A DNA stretch of 64,000 nucleotides. It comes from Saccharomycopsis fibuligera x Saccharomycopsis cf. fibuligera. Taxonomy: Eukaryota > Ascomycota > Saccharomycetes > Ascoideales > Saccharomycopsidaceae. The position numbers and the translations under genes were made by a program. The notes under the pieces are model-generated. The model saw only the letters and a program-made list of their open reading frames with translations. It searched no databases and had not been told where the DNA came from. The stretch lies in assembly GCA_001936135.1 (NCBI GenBank), contig CP012812.1:62001-126000 (forward strand). Reading direction: 5' to 3'. This document shows positions 48,565 through 59,260 of this stretch, in pieces (positions within the stretch are counted from its first letter, which is position 1; each line of letters starts with the position of its first letter).

Positions 48565-50691
48565 TCAATTTTTGATGTTGCTACCAGGCACGTTCACCAA
48601 ATTCAAACTTTTTAAAATATCAAGATTCAAATTCAAGCCATTTAAATTAGGCTTTTTATTCACATTATCATTCTCACCATCTTCAAGTTTTCGTTTAACT
48701 GAAATGTCACTATCCTTAGAAGAATTCCTTTGAGTTTCATTATAACAAGAGTGGTGGTAAATTTTGTTGTTTACCTGTACAGCGTTATTCCAAATCCATT
48801 CACCTAGTTCATCATTCCATACACCTTTTAAAGTATCTTTACAAATGTTACAAGTCGTTGACATATCGATACAATCATTCGGAATCACAATAAATGGTAC
48901 TTTTGAAGAATCTGACTCATTAGACTTTGAGCCAGATTGTAGCGTACCAGCAGTATTAGTATCGTTACTAGCGATGCTTTTACTATCTGAAGTCTTGTCA
49001 CCTCCATCATTACCAAGAATTTCGCTTTCTTTGAAATGAACAAAGCTCTCAAAGCTTAAATAATAGCTTCTAGTATTAATACTAGAAGCATCCTTGAGTC
49101 TTTTATTTATTCTAAAATGCCAGTCCAAATGTTTTTGTGATTCTTCTTTCTTGTTGAACCTCTTACCACAATTATTACATTTGATTGGTTTAGTATCATA
49201 AAGCATTTTTTGGAACTTTCCAATATCATTAGATTTGGCAGATATGCTTGAATTTGTTAATTGAAAATCAGAGATATCCAGCACGTTAGTAAGATTATTT
49301 CCCGATACAGGGTTCGAAGAAGTACTGCTTGGGGCACCAGGGGCCTTTTTGGTTTTAAATAAGATATTTTGAAGAATTGAAGTTGACGGTAAGTTTATTA
49401 GGGGTTTTTGAAGAGGTTTGTTCGTACTGTTATTGGTAGGTGGTAGTGTGACCTTTGCTTGTGCTGGCTGTGGAGCTGGTGAAGAGTCGTTTTGGCCTGG
49501 CCTTAGAAGTCCTGAAGTTTGCAATGTTTTTACCAAAGTATTCAAATCAATTGGGCTGTTTTGCAGTGGTGGTTGAGATCCATTGATACTGATATTGTTC
49601 TGTTTAGCTCGCTGATTGTTTTTGTTAGCAATGAGATTTAAATTATTAAGAATGGCCAAAGGATTGCTATTTACGATACTATTATTAGTAGGGTTAAAAG
49701 TGTTATTATTACTATTTACGATACCATTAACATTACCTGTGTTATAATGTGGATAATTTTGTTGAGATGGTGCTGGCTGGTTGAGTTGTTGGTATAGAGA
49801 TACTGGATTTTGGCTTTGAATAGGTGTATTAGTAGGTTGTTGCCGAGCACCATTGAGAATACTTTGTAGAACATTTGCTGGATTATTATTGTTGAAATTA
49901 GGTTGAGCTGCTGCGGGTGGTGGAGTTGGCGTTGATCCAGCAGCCTTTTGAGAAGACTGCTTTTCAGTATTTGTTATGCCTTGCAATTGGTTTTGAATTG
50001 AGGCTAATTCAGTAGGGTTAAGCTGTTGTGTGGATAAAATCATCTTCAACTGATTCAATATAGCTAATTTTTGAACCGAGTTCTGGTCACCAGGAGAACC
50101 AGCTAGCCTTCTATTAATAATTGCTTGCAAGTTCTCTATGCCATTTATCAATTGTGAGCTTGAAGGCTGATGTCTAGATGGTGGAGGCTGCAGGAAGCTT
50201 GGTTTATGTTGTGGAGGATGATGAAACACGTTAGAAGCTTGAGATGATGATATTGATGGTGATTTGGTAACCTTGGTCAAGAACTTCTCAATCATTTGAA
50301 GTGGCTCAGCTGGAAACAAAGGAAGCCCAGTAGCTGATTTAGCATTCTTCCAGGTTTTGAATAAATCTATCATCTTCTTGCGTTGAGCATCGTCAACCAA
50401 TGTGTAGGTGTCAATAAATAACTTTGATAAGTTTTGCGAGAACAAGAGAGTGTAAGGATGGCCAATATTTTTACATATGGAATCTAGCAAATACAAGGCA
50501 AATAACTTTTGTGCCGGAACACATTTGTTAATTCTTTTAACAACGGCATTAGTTATGTATTTAGCAGCGGGAATATTTTCCTGGGCGAGAATGGTTAGAG
50601 TAGTTATAATGGGGCGAGAGTTGAAGGTTAACTCAAGCAACGAATTATAATAGTCATCTCCAAGCTGTTCTAGGTCCTTTTCAGACGACAT
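48565..50691 (-). CDS. PCF11: Pcf11, CF IA subunit for mRNA 3' cleavage and Pol II termination
   Basis: The protein is 708 residues. Pcf11 binds the Ser2-phosphorylated CTD of RNA polymerase II and works with Clp1, Rna14 and Rna15 in 3'-end cleavage and termination. The CID lies at residues 1-140 (YYNSLLELTFNSRPIITTLT, VVKRINKCVPAQKLFALYLL then DSICKNIGHPY). A long Asn/Gln/Pro-rich region follows. A first zinc finger (CNNCGKRFNKKEESQKHLDW) and the conserved YLSFESFVHFKE precede the second zinc region (CNICKDTLKGVWNDELGEW, HHSCYNE). Domain order and length (626 in S. cerevisiae) fit well. It is transcribed in the same direction as ZIP1. Confidence 0.95.
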   Translation of the reverse strand: MSSEKDLEQLGDDYYNSLLELTFNSRPIITTLTILAQENIPAAKYITNAVVKRINKCVPAQKLFALYLLDSICKNIGHPYTLLFSQNLSKLFIDTYTLVDDAQRKKMIDLFKTWKNAKSATGLPLFPAEPLQMIEKFLTKVTKSPSISSSQASNVFHHPPQHKPSFLQPPPSRHQPSSSQLINGIENLQAIINRRLAGSPGDQNSVQKLAILNQLKMILSTQQLNPTELASIQNQLQGITNTEKQSSQKAAGSTPTPPPAAAQPNFNNNNPANVLQSILNGARQQPTNTPIQSQNPVSLYQQLNQPAPSQQNYPHYNTGNVNGIVNSNNNTFNPTNNSIVNSNPLAILNNLNLIANKNNQRAKQNNISINGSQPPLQNSPIDLNTLVKTLQTSGLLRPGQNDSSPAPQPAQAKVTLPPTNNSTNKPLQKPLINLPSTSILQNILFKTKKAPGAPSSTSSNPVSGNNLTNVLDISDFQLTNSSISAKSNDIGKFQKMLYDTKPIKCNNCGKRFNKKEESQKHLDWHFRINKRLKDASSINTRSYYLSFESFVHFKESEILGNDGGDKTSDSKSIASNDTNTAGTLQSGSKSNESDSSKVPFIVIPNDCIDMSTTCNICKDTLKGVWNDELGEWIWNNAVQVNNKIYHHSCYNETQRNSSKDSDISVKRKLEDGENDNVNKKPNLNGLNLNLDILKSLNLVNVPGSNIKN

Positions 50692-51695
50692 GGCAAGCCG
50701 TATGCAATGCTATGAAAAAGAATCGGGATATAAAGAAAACAGAAGAAAGAGAAAACGGACAAGGAGAGATAGTAGAACTGACCGGAGAAAAGTATAGAGA
50801 AAGACAGAGAGTAGTATATGAATCGATGTTTGTGAAACACTACAACAGGATTACGGCGGTAAACGGTATCAAAACAAATGTGTAACGCCTCTTTCAATTT
50901 TTTTTCCTCTGGTGTTTGGAGATGATTTCAGAAATCCAGACGAGGCGAGCAGGACACTCCCATGGTTGCCCGGACACATTTTGCTTATTAATAAACAAAT
51001 AATCAATGAGTGTTATGGGCACCTCGAAAAATACTAAGTGCACTTGGGAGAAAGCCACCGGCAGCTGTTATCCGACATCATCGCAGAGCTCGCAACCTCA
51101 GAGGTTACGGAGAATTGAGACCATAGACAGTGACACAACACAGTTTTCCACCACAGAAGCTTCGATGGGGTTCCATGATTATACGAGATTGTGTGTCGAG
51201 GAGTGACAAGACCACCGATACCACAATAACTACCAGTAGCCACGTACTCCTCCGCAAGGTTGCACTGAGATACACTGATAACAACTCCAGACTGCCAGAA
51301 TTACAAATAGCCGTTATTATTAATCTGTGCAAGCAATAGCAGTCCAGCCTCAGTGGGGCTGAAGGCATAATACAGTAGTGACAGTAGTAGTATTAGTATT
51401 GATAGTATTAGCAGTAGCAGTACTAATTATTAATGGCGCCCAACCCAGCCAAAGCCCATGGACTTCGGCAGATGTGGCGATAGTGCGAAATAAGGCAAAA
51501 TATCGGGTTACCCTATTCAATAATTTACTAAGCATCGGGTTCCAGACAAAGTCTATCGACTTGGTATAAAGCAGAAGCAATTCCTCCCTTTTCTGTTCCC
51601 AATGGTAGTAGATCTATTATTCTTGTTGTTTCTCTATAGATATCAATCTTCACTTAACTAACAAACAATTAATTAACTTTCAAACGCAATTTACA
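50692..51695. promoter_or_regulatory. Divergent promoter of PCF11 and TSA1
   Basis: A 1 kb spacer. On the TSA1 side it has a Yap1/Cap1-type TTACTAA and a TATAAA. Short open frames near 51006-51580 are not called, and no gene was seen. Confidence 0.5.
51525..51570 (+). promoter_or_regulatory. TSA1 promoter: Yap1/Cap1-type element and TATA box
   Basis: TTACTAA at 51525-51531 matches the AP-1-like Yap response element used in oxidative stress. TATAAA lies at 51565-51570, about 125 bp before the ATG. Function is inferred. Confidence 0.5.
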
Positions 51696-52286
51696 ATGGT
51701 CGCTCAAATTCAAAAACCAGCTCCAACTTTCACCAAAACCGCTGTTGTTGACGGTACTTTCGAAACTGTCAGCTTGGACCAATACAAGGGTAAATGGGTT
51801 GTTTTGGCCTTCATCCCATTGGCTTTCACTTTCGTTTGCCCAACTGAAATCATTGCTTACTCTGATGCTGCCAAGAAGTTTGCCGACAAAGGTGCTGAAG
51901 TCTTGTTTGCTTCTACCGACTCTGAATACACTCACTTGGCCTGGACCAACGTTGCCAGAAAAGATGGTGGCTTGGGTCCAATCAACATCCCATTGATTGC
52001 TGACACCAACCACTCTTTGTCTAGAGACTACGGTGTCTTGCTCGAAGATGAAGGTGTTGCTTTGAGAGGTATTTTCATCATTGACCCTAAGGGTGTCTTG
52101 AGACAAATCACCGTTAACGACTTGCCAGTTGGTAGAAACGTTGAAGAAACTTTGAGATTGATTGACGCTTTCCAATTCACTGAAAAATACGGTGAAGTTT
52201 GCCCAGCTAACTGGACCGAAGGTTCTGCTACCATCAAGCCAGAACCAACCAAGTCTAAGGAATACTTCAGCTCTGCTAACAAATAA
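51696..52286 (+). CDS. TSA1: Thioredoxin peroxidase, typical 2-Cys peroxiredoxin
   Basis: The protein is 196 residues. It reduces peroxides with thioredoxin and, when overoxidised, can act as a chaperone. Peroxidatic Cys48 lies in FTFVCPTE and resolving Cys169 in [13 protein letters not shown] (residues 91-95) is present, but the C-terminal YF motif region is EYFSSANK, so the enzyme is probably of the peroxide-sensitive eukaryotic type. The core LADTNHS-like motif appears as [13 protein letters not shown]. Codons are extremely biased (TTG for Leu, no CTG), showing high expression. Cytosolic; no targeting signal. Confidence 0.98.
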   Translation: MVAQIQKPAPTFTKTAVVDGTFETVSLDQYKGKWVVLAFIPLAFTFVCPTEIIAYSDAAKKFADKGAEVLFASTDSEYTHLAWTNVARKDGGLGPINIPLIADTNHSLSRDYGVLLEDEGVALRGIFIIDPKGVLRQITVNDLPVGRNVEETLRLIDAFQFTEKYGEVCPANWTEGSATIKPEPTKSKEYFSSANK

Positions 52287-52729
52287 ATAGCTTAGCTATA
52301 CTCTTTACTTGTTAGGCTACTTGTTTTTCCTTGTTACTTATATATGAACATTGCCTGTATACGAATAGATATAAATGAATCATGAATCAATGATATTAAT
52401 AGAAAAGTGCTTTATTGTAGTGATTGTTTCAACAGTAGTTGCACAATTGTGTGTGACCTTACTCTCTGTGATTGATCTGTCAACTGCCGATGACCAAACA
52501 ATTTAGGCGCCAAATGCCACCCTCACTCAGTAAACCAATGACTCGAAGGGATGAAATATTCCCAATGTGGTATAGTACAGTACTCAACACATTAGCCACA
52601 CTACGGGGCACCCGCCGCATAAGAAAAACATACCATTACATTAACTAACTAGATAGCTATAGTTACAAGATAAGACACTCAGCATTCTATACACAACAAT
52701 AAACCACCAAAACACTAAACGTGCAAACT
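52287..52729. other. Convergent 3' region between TSA1 and FYV4
   Basis: About 440 bp of AT-rich sequence between convergent stop codons. I see no gene or notable repeat. Confidence 0.5.
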
Positions 52730-53152
52730 CTAAGCAGAAGCCGCATTAGCAGCTGCTCTTTCTCTCAACTCATTTCTCTTCAATATTCTCTGTTTAGCTA
52801 ACACTTCCTTCATCTTTCTTTCCCCGCCGTGCTGCTTCTTACCAGTTTTGATTTCTTTGAGTTTGATCCCAGTATCATTACTAAACTTGTATCTCCAGTT
52901 TAAAATATAACGTCTTAGTGCGGTTTCTACCCCCTTTTCCTTCAATTCTGCACTAGAAATTTTGAAAAGCAGTGGCCAGCTTGGGAAATGTTCTAAATGT
53001 TCAGCAGCACCACGACCAATTTTCTTTAGGAAAGTTTCCACGTCCGGCACTTGAGGCGTTGGTTCTGGTACTCTAAGAGCGGATCTGGCAAGCACTGGGC
53101 TGCTGGTAGCAAAGCCTCTAATATTATTTATTATACCAAATGATCTTAACAT
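52730..53152 (-). CDS. FYV4: Mitoribosomal small-subunit protein mS41 (Fyv4, IGR motif)
   Basis: The protein is 140 residues. The N-terminus MLRSFGIINNIRGFATSSPV is a good mitochondrial presequence. The IGR motif is intact (FLKKIGRGAAEHLEHFPSWP, from about residue 40), followed by KGVETALRRYILNWRYKF. The C-terminus is basic, as expected for an rRNA-contacting protein. Yeast Fyv4 (130 residues) is component mS41 of the mitochondrial small subunit. It is divergent from MED6, with 293 bp between starts. Confidence 0.93.
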   Translation of the reverse strand: MLRSFGIINNIRGFATSSPVLARSALRVPEPTPQVPDVETFLKKIGRGAAEHLEHFPSWPLLFKISSAELKEKGVETALRRYILNWRYKFSNDTGIKLKEIKTGKKQHGGERKMKEVLAKQRILKRNELRERAAANAASA

Positions 53153-53445
53153 TATGTAGTGTTGTTGTTGTTGTTTTTGGCTTGTGAATAGGTTAATGCT
53201 GTTGTATATAGTACTCGTAGTATATAGTTTCCATGAAAAAAAAAAATTGGAGCGAAAAGTGAAAAAGTAGCGAAGATTGTAGACACCCGAACACCCATCT
53301 GTACACCATACGTATGCTCTGCATTGAAATAATAGTTCCCGGTACCAATTATATTACCATCATGATGATGTTCCAGTGGATACATGATATCTCAAATCGT
53401 TCACTATATCACAGCAGCCACAAACCAACATCCCCAATAATAATA

Positions 53446-54405
53446 ATGTCAGAAGCAACCCCTCTAGATGAACTTCAATGGTCATCTCCTGAATGGATTC
53501 AAGCATTTGGCCTCAACTTCTACAACGTACTAGAATACTTTTCCCAATCACCATTCTTTGACCGAACTTCCAATAATCAAGTATTACGAATGCAGTTCCA
53601 GTTCACCGAACAACTCATAAACTTACCACAAACGCATCCTATATTTGTCCAAAATTTGCAAAAAATGACTGGGATAGAATTTGTTGTTGTAATAAACAAC
53701 GAGCCGAATTTCTACATCATCCGCAAACAGCAACGTCAATCACCTAACAAAGTGCGCATTCTTAGTGATTATTATGTGATTAATTCAAACATTTACATGA
53801 GTCCAAATTTATTCAGCATATTGAATTCAAGACTACTTAACTGTATATGCAATTTCAAAAAATCATTTGGTATACTTAATGATTTAAACAACTTCAATCC
53901 TTCAACAGGGCACCAGTATGTGGTTGATGATATCCTGAATAATATTGCGGAACTTGAAAATAAGTTGAGTGCTTTGAGTAACAAGAGCAGCACGTTAGCC
54001 ACTGATGAAGAAGAAGCTCAAACGAATGCACCTAACAATTCCAGCAGCAGCAATAACGTTAATAGTAGCACTCCTAGTGCGGCTTCTGCTAGCATGAGAA
54101 GAAGAGACACAACCAACATAATGAGTACACCAGCATTGACCCCAACTTCACTGAATACTCCTGCTACGGGGACCACTGGTGGTGTTGGAACTGGTTTCGG
54201 AAACTCGGGGAATGCTAATACTGCTAATACTGCTGTTTTGAATAGACAGCCGCCGCTGGTAATTTTTGATAGGTTGCTTCATATAACGATGAGGGAAACA
54301 AAAGTGGGGAATACTGGTAATGGCACTGGTAGTGCTGGTGTGGATAGTAATGTTTCTGGAGGGACGGCTACGGCAGGCACAACAGACAAGCCAGCTAGTG
54401 AGTGA
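53446..54405 (+). CDS. MED6: Mediator head subunit Med6
   Basis: The protein is 319 residues from ATG 53446. The frame is open 44 codons further up, but homology starts at MSEATPLDELQWSSPEWIQA. Conserved blocks are FGLNFYNVLEYFSQSPFFDR, GIEFVVVINNEPNFYIIRKQ and YYVINSNIYMSPNLFSILNS. Med6 sits in the Mediator head and is needed for activated Pol II transcription. The C-terminal half is an Asn/Ser/Thr/Gly-rich low-complexity tail. Length is close to yeast Med6 (295). Confidence 0.97.
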   Translation: MSEATPLDELQWSSPEWIQAFGLNFYNVLEYFSQSPFFDRTSNNQVLRMQFQFTEQLINLPQTHPIFVQNLQKMTGIEFVVVINNEPNFYIIRKQQRQSPNKVRILSDYYVINSNIYMSPNLFSILNSRLLNCICNFKKSFGILNDLNNFNPSTGHQYVVDDILNNIAELENKLSALSNKSSTLATDEEEAQTNAPNNSSSSNNVNSSTPSAASASMRRRDTTNIMSTPALTPTSLNTPATGTTGGVGTGFGNSGNANTANTAVLNRQPPLVIFDRLLHITMRETKVGNTGNGTGSAGVDSNVSGGTATAGTTDKPASE

Positions 54406-54781
54406 GGGAAGGCTGTATTATATAAATCAAGATGCTGAAATTTATGATGATGGTTATGTGTTTGTGGATTTGAAAATTTTCGCTCCCTAAAGTAGAATTG
54501 TGGTAATTACTACATTCACTGGAACAGTTCCTTTACAATCCTAATGCTAATGAGTAGTAAATACAAACGGTGGCTAATGCCTTTATAGAGTATTGCAATA
54601 CTATTTGTAGATAAACCAGATAATCTAAAAAAAAAAGCTACGGAATAAAGAAGGATTTAATATAATCAATGAATTTAGAAGGAATTGCAAAATAAAAAAA
54701 GAATAAAAAAAAATAAAAAAATAAAAAAAAAAAAAAACATGAAAAATAATTCAAGCAAAATTCAAACTTTGCAGTGAAACA
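54406..54781. other. Convergent 3' region between MED6 and the Jen permease
   Basis: About 375 bp, with an A-rich AAATAAAA array near 54690-54737. No gene was seen. Confidence 0.5.
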
Positions 54782-56356
54782 TCAAGCATGATTAACCGCC
54801 GGCTTATAGTCACTAACCACGTCTTCAATATCCGCATCTTCTTCCTCTTGCTGCAACTGTCTCATCTCGGCGGTCTCCAACTCATTGTGATACTTCTCTG
54901 GCCCAACAAGCGCTGTCAATAACAAAAACGCAAACACACAGCCCATGAAGATTGCCATCACTTTACCGTAATTATAAGCATCCTTGCCCTTATCAGGTAA
55001 TGGGAACCGTGAACCAATGGTACTTTCAATAGTACTGGATGCACTACTAGCCAAGTTCCCCAACTGATAAGCCAATCCAGAAATCATTGTCCGGTATGGA
55101 CTTTCAGCTGTTAGCTCAAAGAGATGGATTGGCGCAATACCCCAGCATCCCATAACGGCAAACTGCAAGAAAAAGCCAGCGCCAATAATGGCAGATTGAT
55201 GATGTAAAAAGAATGTAGGATAAATAAATGCGCCGCCCATGATGCAGCAGCAAATTATTCCAAATCTTCTGCCAAATAATTCAGTAAATTGGCCAAAAAA
55301 TAGCCCACCAACAAGAGCTCCTAAGTTGATGACAACCATAGTCACGGTAACTGCGTCACTCCCCAAATTTACTTGCTTTGTGAGCATAGTAGGAAACAAA
55401 TCCTGGGACCCGTGGGACATGAAATTGAAACCGGACATCATAATGATGAGGTAAATGAATAACAACCAGTCCTTTTTGAAAAATTTCACCAATTCACTAG
55501 AATGGAAATGTCTAGTCATAAACCCAACTTTTTCTTCGCTGGCTTGGTGTTGTAGTTTCAATTGCTCTTTTTGTAATTTACGGATCTTTTGAAGCTGTTG
55601 GAAATGTTGCATTTCAGGAAATGGCAACCGCCAAAGAATCAACAAAAATGGAGGAGCCGCACTGAACCAAAATAGCGCTCTCCATGAATGAGGCGTGAAT
55701 TCAAAAGCTCTCCAAAAAATCACGGCTAGTATATAGCCGAGATTATAGCCAGGCAAGAAAACTCCGGATAAGAACCCTCTACTTACCATTGGCGCGTCTT
55801 CAATAGCAGTAGCAGCAGCAAGCGACCAACATGCCCCCATGAATATCCCAAAGAGAGCACGAACCGCAAGAAACTGTTGGTAAGTTTGAACAAACCCAGT
55901 ACCTATTTCCAAAACCACGAATCCAATAAAACAAGCAATAAGCGGCCATTTACGGCCATAATTGTCTGCAATTATGCCAAATATAAATGCTCCTACCGAT
56001 CTCAACATGAGCACCAAAGTAATGCCCCAGGTGATATCAGTAACGCTGCAATTCAAACCATCAGCAATGGCAGAAGCGCAAGCACTGACAACAAAAAAGT
56101 CCATGGAGTCAATGGTCCAGCCCATGAATCCAATGGCAAAGTAATTCCAGTTTGAAAGGGACATGGCGCGGATGGCTTCGGTGGGGTTGAGTTTGGAAAG
56201 GCTAGTATGAGGGAAATCAAAAAGCGATGGGATTCTGGTGAGGAAGTACTCTTTAGTGGCATGCCAAGTGGGAATTGAGCTCTCTTTGGAGGGTTCAGGG
56301 AATGCAGCTACTGCTGGAGGACTAGCGTCATGAGCATCAGGCTTGCCAGATGACAT
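54782..56356 (-). CDS. Jen-family proton-coupled carboxylate permease (MFS)
   Basis: The protein is 524 residues with about 12 TM segments. Jen permeases import lactate, pyruvate, acetate (Jen1) or malate and succinate (Jen2) at the plasma membrane on non-fermentable carbon. The family signature N-x-x-[ST]-H-x-[ST]-Q-D-x-x-x-T is present as NFMSHGSQDLFPT. DITWGITLVLMLRSVGAFIF and ADNYGRKWP are also diagnostic. Cytosolic ends are acidic (EEEDADIEDVV) and a Gln/Lys-rich loop lies between TM6 and TM7. It is shorter than yeast Jen1 (616). The segment LPGYNLGYILAV, unlike QQGYA of Jen1, hints at Jen2, but I cannot settle the subtype. No CTG codon occurs. A 2.9 kb upstream region fits tight regulation. 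Confidence 0.93.
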   Translation of the reverse strand: MSSGKPDAHDASPPAVAAFPEPSKESSIPTWHATKEYFLTRIPSLFDFPHTSLSKLNPTEAIRAMSLSNWNYFAIGFMGWTIDSMDFFVVSACASAIADGLNCSVTDITWGITLVLMLRSVGAFIFGIIADNYGRKWPLIACFIGFVVLEIGTGFVQTYQQFLAVRALFGIFMGACWSLAAATAIEDAPMVSRGFLSGVFLPGYNLGYILAVIFWRAFEFTPHSWRALFWFSAAPPFLLILWRLPFPEMQHFQQLQKIRKLQKEQLKLQHQASEEKVGFMTRHFHSSELVKFFKKDWLLFIYLIIMMSGFNFMSHGSQDLFPTMLTKQVNLGSDAVTVTMVVINLGALVGGLFFGQFTELFGRRFGIICCCIMGGAFIYPTFFLHHQSAIIGAGFFLQFAVMGCWGIAPIHLFELTAESPYRTMISGLAYQLGNLASSASSTIESTIGSRFPLPDKGKDAYNYGKVMAIFMGCVFAFLLLTALVGPEKYHNELETAEMRQLQQEEEDADIEDVVSDYKPAVNHA

Positions 56357-59260
56357 TGTGGGCGGCGACAGGATAGAGATGGCGACTGGATAGAGATAGC
56401 GACTGAGGACTTGCGAGAGGGTTTAGAAAGAGAAATGAGAGAACTAGTAGGAGTGTTGGTATATGAGTAAGAAAACAAACAACACAGTAAAACAGAGCAA
56501 CGCAGAGCAAAGCAGAGTAAAACAGAGTAAAACAGAACAAAGAAGAGTAAAGTGAGGTATATATATATATAAGTAGAGCGAAGGCTTCTGCTGTTTACAA
56601 GATAAGATATAGAATGGTTTTGAGGAATGAGGATGGGCAATTGAGGGCTACTTATACCTGGAAGGCTGTAGGCGAGACGGGCGATGAGTCTGGGGTACAG
56701 CGGGGAGCTTTGTTGCGATTGTAGAGGGTATTTTCAGTAGTAATTCCAGTGGTAACGGCACTAGTTCTTTTGCTTCTATTGCATTTCTAAGGGTCTATAT
56801 CTCCCAATGTGGAAATAGTGGGGGCAGCGGGGGTTTAGTACCGGCGCTAGTGCTAGCGCTGCACATAAACTATATTTCACGCACTATAAACAGCCTCCGC
56901 TTCTCCTTTCAGTGGCACTCACTGAGGCTCTAGCCTACAATCTCCCTCCACGCTAAGTGGTCCGTATCCACATCTCAGCAGAACCCGCTACTTCTGAGTG
57001 ATTTGTAATGGGTAATGAGCAATGAGTAATGAGCAATGAGTAATGGAGAATATTAACCGGCGCCAACGGTTGATCTGAAACAATACAGCGGCCGGGGCCA
57101 TCAGAGACTTTTTCATACTCCGGGGAATTCTGTCACTCATCGCTTAGATGCTTTTGCTGTAATTATCAAACCTATTTTCTTTGGGGTATACCATTCATTA
57201 CTGTATATTAACACGTCATTAGATTTCTGCCCGCTAAACAGCACTGTGACATACAGAATAGCGCTAACATGGCTCCGCGATGGGTAAAACTGTAAACGAA
57301 ACTTGAGCACCAATTGATTATTGAAATCAGCCCAGTTCGCAAAAATGAAGTAAACCCTATTTCGATGCATATTTTTTACAACTAAAGCTAACATCGTGGC
57401 AAGTCCCGCGCCCACAGTGACCAGATGAACATTGCGGCTAGAACATTGCATCTAGAGAAGCCTAGAGCCGAACCACTTTGCCCTACAGAAGAGGAGAAAA
57501 GGAAAAACATATAAAGTTGTCGCAGGCAAACTTGCAAATTTTCCCGTAGTTTGGGCAGTTTATATAGTTTTTCCAAGTTAGCAATGGTGGTAGATTTTAG
57601 TATTGTATTCACTATCTACGCGTTATAAGCATGCCTCACATGGTGTTTGCTCTATTGGTTTTATGAAGGATTACATCCCTCTGTCACATTTTACGTAATT
57701 CTCGTAACTCGCAGCTCAGTTTCCCCCATGGCCATTGGTGATCAAACTATTGTTTGGTTTTTTTAAATAACAGGCCAATTGGTGGAGGACATTAATGGCT
57801 GTCTGCAATGCTGTGTACAGCATACTAGGTAGCTCTCTCTGCTATGGAAGGCTGTGTTTGGTGCTGGTCAGTAGAGCCCGAGCTTCGAAGCCAGCCATGA
57901 GAAACACACAAAGAGGTCTCAACTTCTAATCTTGTTCAGCTATTGTTATCTGATTTAATGGTATCAAATATTTATGAGAAAATCATGGACAGTTTCATAT
58001 GCGTCCATCTGCATTATTCCGCATAAACCCATGGAAATGAAACTTTCCCAACAAGAAGTTTATCTCAACTCTCAACATTGGAAGATATGCCCAGCACATT
58101 ACAGGACAGGATATTCTATTGACTTTTGCCTCAAGCATTTGACATTTCAGTTTAGCTAGTCATTTTGCCTATCTAGTTGTTCTTTGCGTGCTTGCATGTC
58201 TGTATGCACATCTAGTCTAATTTGTGGTTTCACTCAACACTCGCCCAAAGTATGTCAATCGAGTATTATTTTTCTTTTTTGCCAAGGATGCCCGGAGGAA
58301 GTTATCAGGTTACATTAAAGCTGCTATTCAAGGCCAAATGGAGAGCTTTCTTCACTGCCATTGGATAAAATTCAAAATAGCTCGCCGACAAGAACCGCCG
58401 TGGCGCTTAAGAGACAGATTATGAAAATTTTGATGTCTTCGTTCTACCTTTAGAGTTGCATAACAACTACTCTCAAGAGCAAAGGTTTGCTGATGTCCAG
58501 GTTGGCCAGGACCATACAACAACCTGTGTTTGTACTGCTTAAATGCCATAGTGTTTGCACGGATTCTTCCTCTCCGCCTATAGAGCGTTCGTGTTTTACT
58601 TTTCGCTCTACTACAAATGAACTTGGCTTTACACTCCACTAAGATATGGATGACCTAAACTCACCAAGAAATAAATGCCCACCCACAAACCTTCTTTTCA
58701 CCCGTACTATTCTACTTGGCGAGGTCATCTGATCCAAGCTATGATCTAATCTCTAATCTTTGAAGGAAGTCTTCCAGCATCTAATGCAGTTGATATAGAC
58801 CGCAATATCCTACACATGCGATAAATGAACAAATAGAAAACTCGCTTAACAACGTTGAACCAGTCAATAAAAAAAAAAAAAAAAAAAAATAAAAAATAAA
58901 AAAAATTGCGTTATGATAAATCAAAATCAATAAGTCAACCAGTAAAACAATTAGCAGGCCTGTCATTTATCCACTGTGTCATGACCGTCGCAAGTCGAGT
59001 TTCCCAATCAGGAGCATCTCACTGCACACGTGCAAGAGGTGTATGTGCGCATTCACTTATTCAAATCGAAAATCTAATTTTGGAAAAGCGCATCCGCCCA
59101 TCATCACCTTGCTAGTCAGTCAGCCATCTGGGGGAAAAAATAAAAAAAATAAAATAAAAAAAAGTTCACTATTCAATTATTTAATTGTTAACAGGCCCCT
59201 TTGATCTTTTGATAATAGCTCTAGCAGGGTTTGAATGCCTACCTTAGGGAGCAAAAAACA
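56357..59260. promoter_or_regulatory. 2.9 kb divergent promoter between the Jen permease and PPN1
   Basis: No gene was recognised; open frames such as 57137-57451 and 57974-58159 are short and featureless. Items seen are AAAACAGAG-type pentamers near 56485-56545 in the Jen 5' flank, an AATGAG(T/C) array at about 57009-57045, an A21 run at 58869-58889, and CACGTG at 59027-59032 close to PPN1. Confidence 0.45.
59027..59032 (+). promoter_or_regulatory. CACGTG (Pho4/Cbf1 core) upstream of PPN1
   Basis: CACACGTGCA lies about 230 bp before the PPN1 ATG. Yeast PPN1 is a phosphate-regulated gene, so a Pho4 site is plausible. Cbf1 binds the same core. Confidence 0.45.

Noticed and set aside
59231-59260. 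N-terminal extension of PPN1
   Set aside because: It begins with TTG; the first ATG is at 59261.
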